The translations under genes were made by a program, and so were the position numbers. A stretch of 64,000 bases of DNA from Onthomorpha sp937906975 (lineage in GTDB: Bacteria > Bacteroidota > Bacteroidia > Bacteroidales > P3): assembly GCA_045614605.1 (NCBI GenBank), contig JAZLDH010000002.1, positions 15,487 to 79,486 of the forward strand, read 5' to 3'. Shown piece after piece: positions 61,319 to 64,000 of this stretch (position 1 is its first letter; every line of letters begins with the position of its first letter). The notes under the pieces were generated by a model. It was given only the letters and a program-made list of their open reading frames with translations. It made no database searches and had not been told where the DNA came from.

Positions 61319-64000
61319 ATGAAGAAATACTTATTAACATTATTTTCAGTATTAGTATCAGTAACCCTAATGGGGCAGCAAACAGAATTTACAGATAGTG
61401 AATTAGTGTTTACTCGGATAGATAACACACCTAATGCAAAAGTAAAGAGAGCGCAAAATGCAGATAAAAATATTTTGAATATTCCAGAAACTTGTACAAT
61501 AGGCAATAATCAGTATACTGTTGTTGAAATTGAAAGTCAAGGATTCTATCAAGTTAACAGTTTGCAGAAAGTAACAATTCCAAGCACTATTACTAAAATA
61601 GGAAGCGAAGCTTTTAGAAATTGTGGGGATTTAAAAGAAGTTACTATCAATGGAGAAAACCTTTCAACGATAGGGTCTAGTGCTTTTTATCAATGTGGTG
61701 CTTTGGCTGAAATATTTATTCCAGGAAGCGTAACATCGGTAGGTGCAGAGGCGTTTGCTTATTGCAGTTCTTTGCATGAAGTTCGCTTTGGCGCACCAAC
61801 ACCTGACGACCTTGATATAACTCTTGGTCAAGGTGCATTTAAAAATTGCCATAATATGCACTCAATCTCTCTTCCAAAGAATTTGATTGAAATTCCAGAT
61901 AATTTATTAAGCGATTGCCATAATTTTAACGAGATTATTATCCCTGAAAATGTTACTACTGTAGGAGCTTACGCATTTCAAAATACTCACGATTGCGAAA
62001 TAATATTTTTAGGTTGTGGAGCCAGTGGGGTAATAACAATACATTCAACAGCATTTCAAGGTTGTCATGATGAAGATATATCATTTTTATGTCTTAGTAC
62101 AGGTGGTGTGGATATAGAAAAACCCGAGGGGGATAATGGAACTATGATTTGGGGAAATAATGCTAGATTTCATGTGCCTTGTGGAATGGAAAACTTATAT
62201 ACAGATGAAATAACACAGGGAAGTAATATAACTATTGATGCAACAAACTGCGTGAGCGTATCAAGACAAAGCGGACAGTTTTGTTTGCCTGAAACTTGGG
62301 AAGGTTATGAATCTTGGTCAGATAGAGGAAATTATGAAACAGCGTGTTCAACTTATGCGGAAAAAGAAGCATGGTTGATAAACAATAGTTATCCAACATT
62401 TGTACCAAGAAATCCAGATCATCCTTTTTATATAAAAGAAGGTGATACAGTAACTTTGAATCATTCACGTCATATCTATCCTTTTAACTCAATAAACGAA
62501 GGAGTTTTAGTTGTTAATTCCCAAAAAGAAGGAGAGTTGATAGAAAGAGACTCTATTATTTTTGATGGACTTTATACATTAAATGTTAAATATGAAGTAA
62601 CAAAAGAAGGTGACCAAATTTTTATAACTCGAAATGGTCATGATAAAACAAATATTACAGAATTAATAACTGCTACTAATAATACATTAGTAGGAAATGA
62701 GTATCAAAAAGAAAGAAATATTTATATAAGAAATATAAAAACACAAGAACTAATACCATTAGACTTATTCTCTAATATAAATGAAAATGAAATAGTAGAA
62801 ATATTGTCAAATGATTTAACTGAACACGATTATTATGAATTAAACTCTTCGAATACTAATGAGTTAATTTATTATGGTCCATATACTGATGGAGGTTATC
62901 AATGGAATATGAGTAATAATTTGTCAAATTTTGGATTGGATATTTCTAGTTCAAATTTTAATCAAGAATTACAACAAAAAGCATCGGGATTGTATAATGA
63001 TGGAGATTATGTATGGCACGTTTTCACTTATGAAGGAAAGAAAACTGCGACTAAAATAGAAAAATCTACTGGTGATGTTACGCTTCATGGTACTGATTAC
63101 GCTTATGGACACGTTAAAATGCACGAAAATTTAGGTGGTGAAATAGAAATTGTTGTTAAAACAAAAGGAAATGCTTGGAATTTTGTAGGAGCACCTTTCA
63201 AAGGCTATGATTTATGGGGGTTAAAATTAGGACCAGATGACACAGATGCAACAGTTATAAGATTTGACTATGAAACAAACGATTGGTCTATGAATTACTC
63301 TTATGCAAATGATGAAATCGGAGCAGGAGAAGGCTTATTCGTTTGGCCATTTTACAATGACAGTATAGTATTCTCCACAGTAAGAGATCGTAGCATCCCT
63401 TCAGGACAAAAGCAATCAAAAGTTTTAGAAAAAGACTTTGCATTAAATAATGATGATGTTGTGGTTAAAAAGACAATTAGCGATAACACAAATATTGCTA
63501 ATGAAACAAAAGGTCGTTGGATGGCACTTTCAAATCCTTATCCTGCAAAACTATGCGTTAATTCATTCATTAAAGATAATACATCTAATATAGCAACTCA
63601 AGATATAGTAACTCAAATTCAAGGACAAGGAGTTTATGTTTTAAAATATAATGGTGAAGTTCAAGATTGGCAATTTAAACCAAAGACAGCTGATGATGCT
63701 CCTGCCGCTGCAAAGTATGACATTGGCGTTGGCGAAGGATTCTTTATCAATGTTAAAAGTTCGGGAGAAAATATAATAACATTTAAGAAAAATCAATTAC
63801 ATGAATATGATGAAAGCACATGCGTGCATGAAGGACACACACATTCTGCAAAGGCTGTTGAAAAAGAGTTTATTCGTTTTGCGATGATTGAGGGCGAAAG
63901 AGAAAGTGAAGTTTTGTTTGCTCACAATCAAGACGCACAAGAGGGATATGACATTTTCGATGCTAACAAACTATTCGCTATGAGCCACATTGCAGAGCCT
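61319..64000 (+). CDS. BspA-type leucine-rich-repeat surface protein, 3' truncated by window edge
   Basis: The frame is open from the ATG at 61319 to the window end (894 codons) with no stop. A signal peptide (residues 1-20, MGQQ) is followed by LRR_5/BspA-type repeats (about 75-270) with units such as LQKVTIPSTITKIGSEAF, ALAEIFIPGSVTSVGAEAF and FNEIIIPENVTTVGAYAF. A Tyr/Asn-rich region follows, then a beta-sandwich region (about 600-830) with WNFVGAPFKGY, GEGLFVWPF, RWMALSNPYP and VGEGFFINV, seen in many T9SS-exported proteins. A His-rich stretch (EGHTHSAK) follows. It is probably a T9SS cargo whose sorting domain lies beyond the window. Confidence 0.88.
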   Translation, partial: MKKYLLTLFSVLVSVTLMGQQTEFTDSELVFTRIDNTPNAKVKRAQNADKNILNIPETCTIGNNQYTVVEIESQGFYQVNSLQKVTIPSTITKIGSEAFRNCGDLKEVTINGENLSTIGSSAFYQCGALAEIFIPGSVTSVGAEAFAYCSSLHEVRFGAPTPDDLDITLGQGAFKNCHNMHSISLPKNLIEIPDNLLSDCHNFNEIIIPENVTTVGAYAFQNTHDCEIIFLGCGASGVITIHSTAFQGCHDEDISFLCLSTGGVDIEKPEGDNGTMIWGNNARFHVPCGMENLYTDEITQGSNITIDATNCVSVSRQSGQFCLPETWEGYESWSDRGNYETACSTYAEKEAWLINNSYPTFVPRNPDHPFYIKEGDTVTLNHSRHIYPFNSINEGVLVVNSQKEGELIERDSIIFDGLYTLNVKYEVTKEGDQIFITRNGHDKTNITELITATNNTLVGNEYQKERNIYIRNIKTQELIPLDLFSNINENEIVEILSNDLTEHDYYELNSSNTNELIYYGPYTDGGYQWNMSNNLSNFGLDISSSNFNQELQQKASGLYNDGDYVWHVFTYEGKKTATKIEKSTGDVTLHGTDYAYGHVKMHENLGGEIEIVVKTKGNAWNFVGAPFKGYDLWGLKLGPDDTDATVIRFDYETNDWSMNYSYANDEIGAGEGLFVWPFYNDSIVFSTVRDRSIPSGQKQSKVLEKDFALNNDDVVVKKTISDNTNIANETKGRWMALSNPYPAKLCVNSFIKDNTSNIATQDIVTQIQGQGVYVLKYNGEVQDWQFKPKTADDAPAAAKYDIGVGEGFFINVKSSGENIITFKKNQLHEYDESTCVHEGHTHSAKAVEKEFIRFAMIEGERESEVLFAHNQDAQEGYDIFDANKLFAMSHIAEP

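Noticed and set aside
61237..62468. Three minus-strand open frames (61237-61506, 61664-61861, 62232-62468)
   Set aside because: All are antisense to the BspA-like gene, which is open over 894 codons with a promoter and signal peptide.

Overview
The window is a chromosomal segment of a low-GC member of the Bacteroidota, most likely Bacteroidales-like. The evidence is: (i) TAnnTTTG-type promoters, often with an upstream TTTG about 19-21 bp away; (ii) a bifunctional LpxC/FabZ protein; (iii) the DUF4295 micro-gene beside rpmG and ftsY; (iv) type IX secretion (T9SS) genes porU, porV, two PorP/SprF-family genes and a gldJ homologue; (v) a b558-type fumarate reductase/succinate dehydrogenase. Genes are mostly intact and housekeeping. 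I see no rRNA, tRNA, CRISPR, prophage or insertion sequence.

Layout. 0-3.4 kb: frdCAB-type respiratory complex (first gene cut by the window edge), closed by a terminator. 3.7-9.4 kb: Wzz-like chain-length protein, O-antigen ligase-like polymerase, secA. 9.5-10.7 kb: rpsF-rpsR-rplI. 10.7-12.8 kb: SpoU/TrmH rRNA methyltransferase and a secreted esterase-like hydrolase. 12.8-16.4 kb (minus): TIGR02757 protein and a GH3/beta-lactamase fusion, divergent from pepA-pdxA-ligA-mtaB-lipoprotein-PorP-OmpA/PD40 (16.5-26.1 kb). 26.2-31.6 kb (minus): a Fic AMPylase-type gene bracketed by duplicated terminators, then rimO, an outer-membrane barrel, ftsY, DUF4295, rpmG. 32.3-34.5 kb: lpxC/fabZ-lpxA. 34.5-41.0 kb (minus): parE, a secreted protein, an SDR, then a RecQ helicase fused to a ComFC-like phosphoribosyltransferase, overlapping a dprA-like gene. 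41.1-48.1 kb (minus): an orphan M6-protease-type prodomain, a T9SS cargo protein, ispF, porV, porU. 48.4-60.1 kb: PorP-gldJ, holA, a TonB-dependent receptor, a DMT transporter, the agmatine-to-putrescine pair aguB-aguA, a WG-repeat protein and a DUF4831 protein. 60.2-60.9 kb: a DUF1016/YhcG nuclease remnant that has lost its catalytic domain. 61.3-64 kb: the first 894 codons of a BspA-type leucine-rich-repeat surface protein.

The most striking unexplained signal is non-coding. Eight AT-rich intergenic spacers carry a C-WWW-G pentamer (CTTAG, CTTTG or their complements CTAAG, CAAAG) repeated on a strict 21-bp period, usually exactly four times. The phase is kept even when the pentamer flips strand. 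I know of no described element that fits. The second candidate system is the RecQ-phosphoribosyltransferase/DprA-like pair, which recombines three functions known from natural transformation (helicase ComFA, PRTase ComFC, DprA) into a two-gene overlapping unit.
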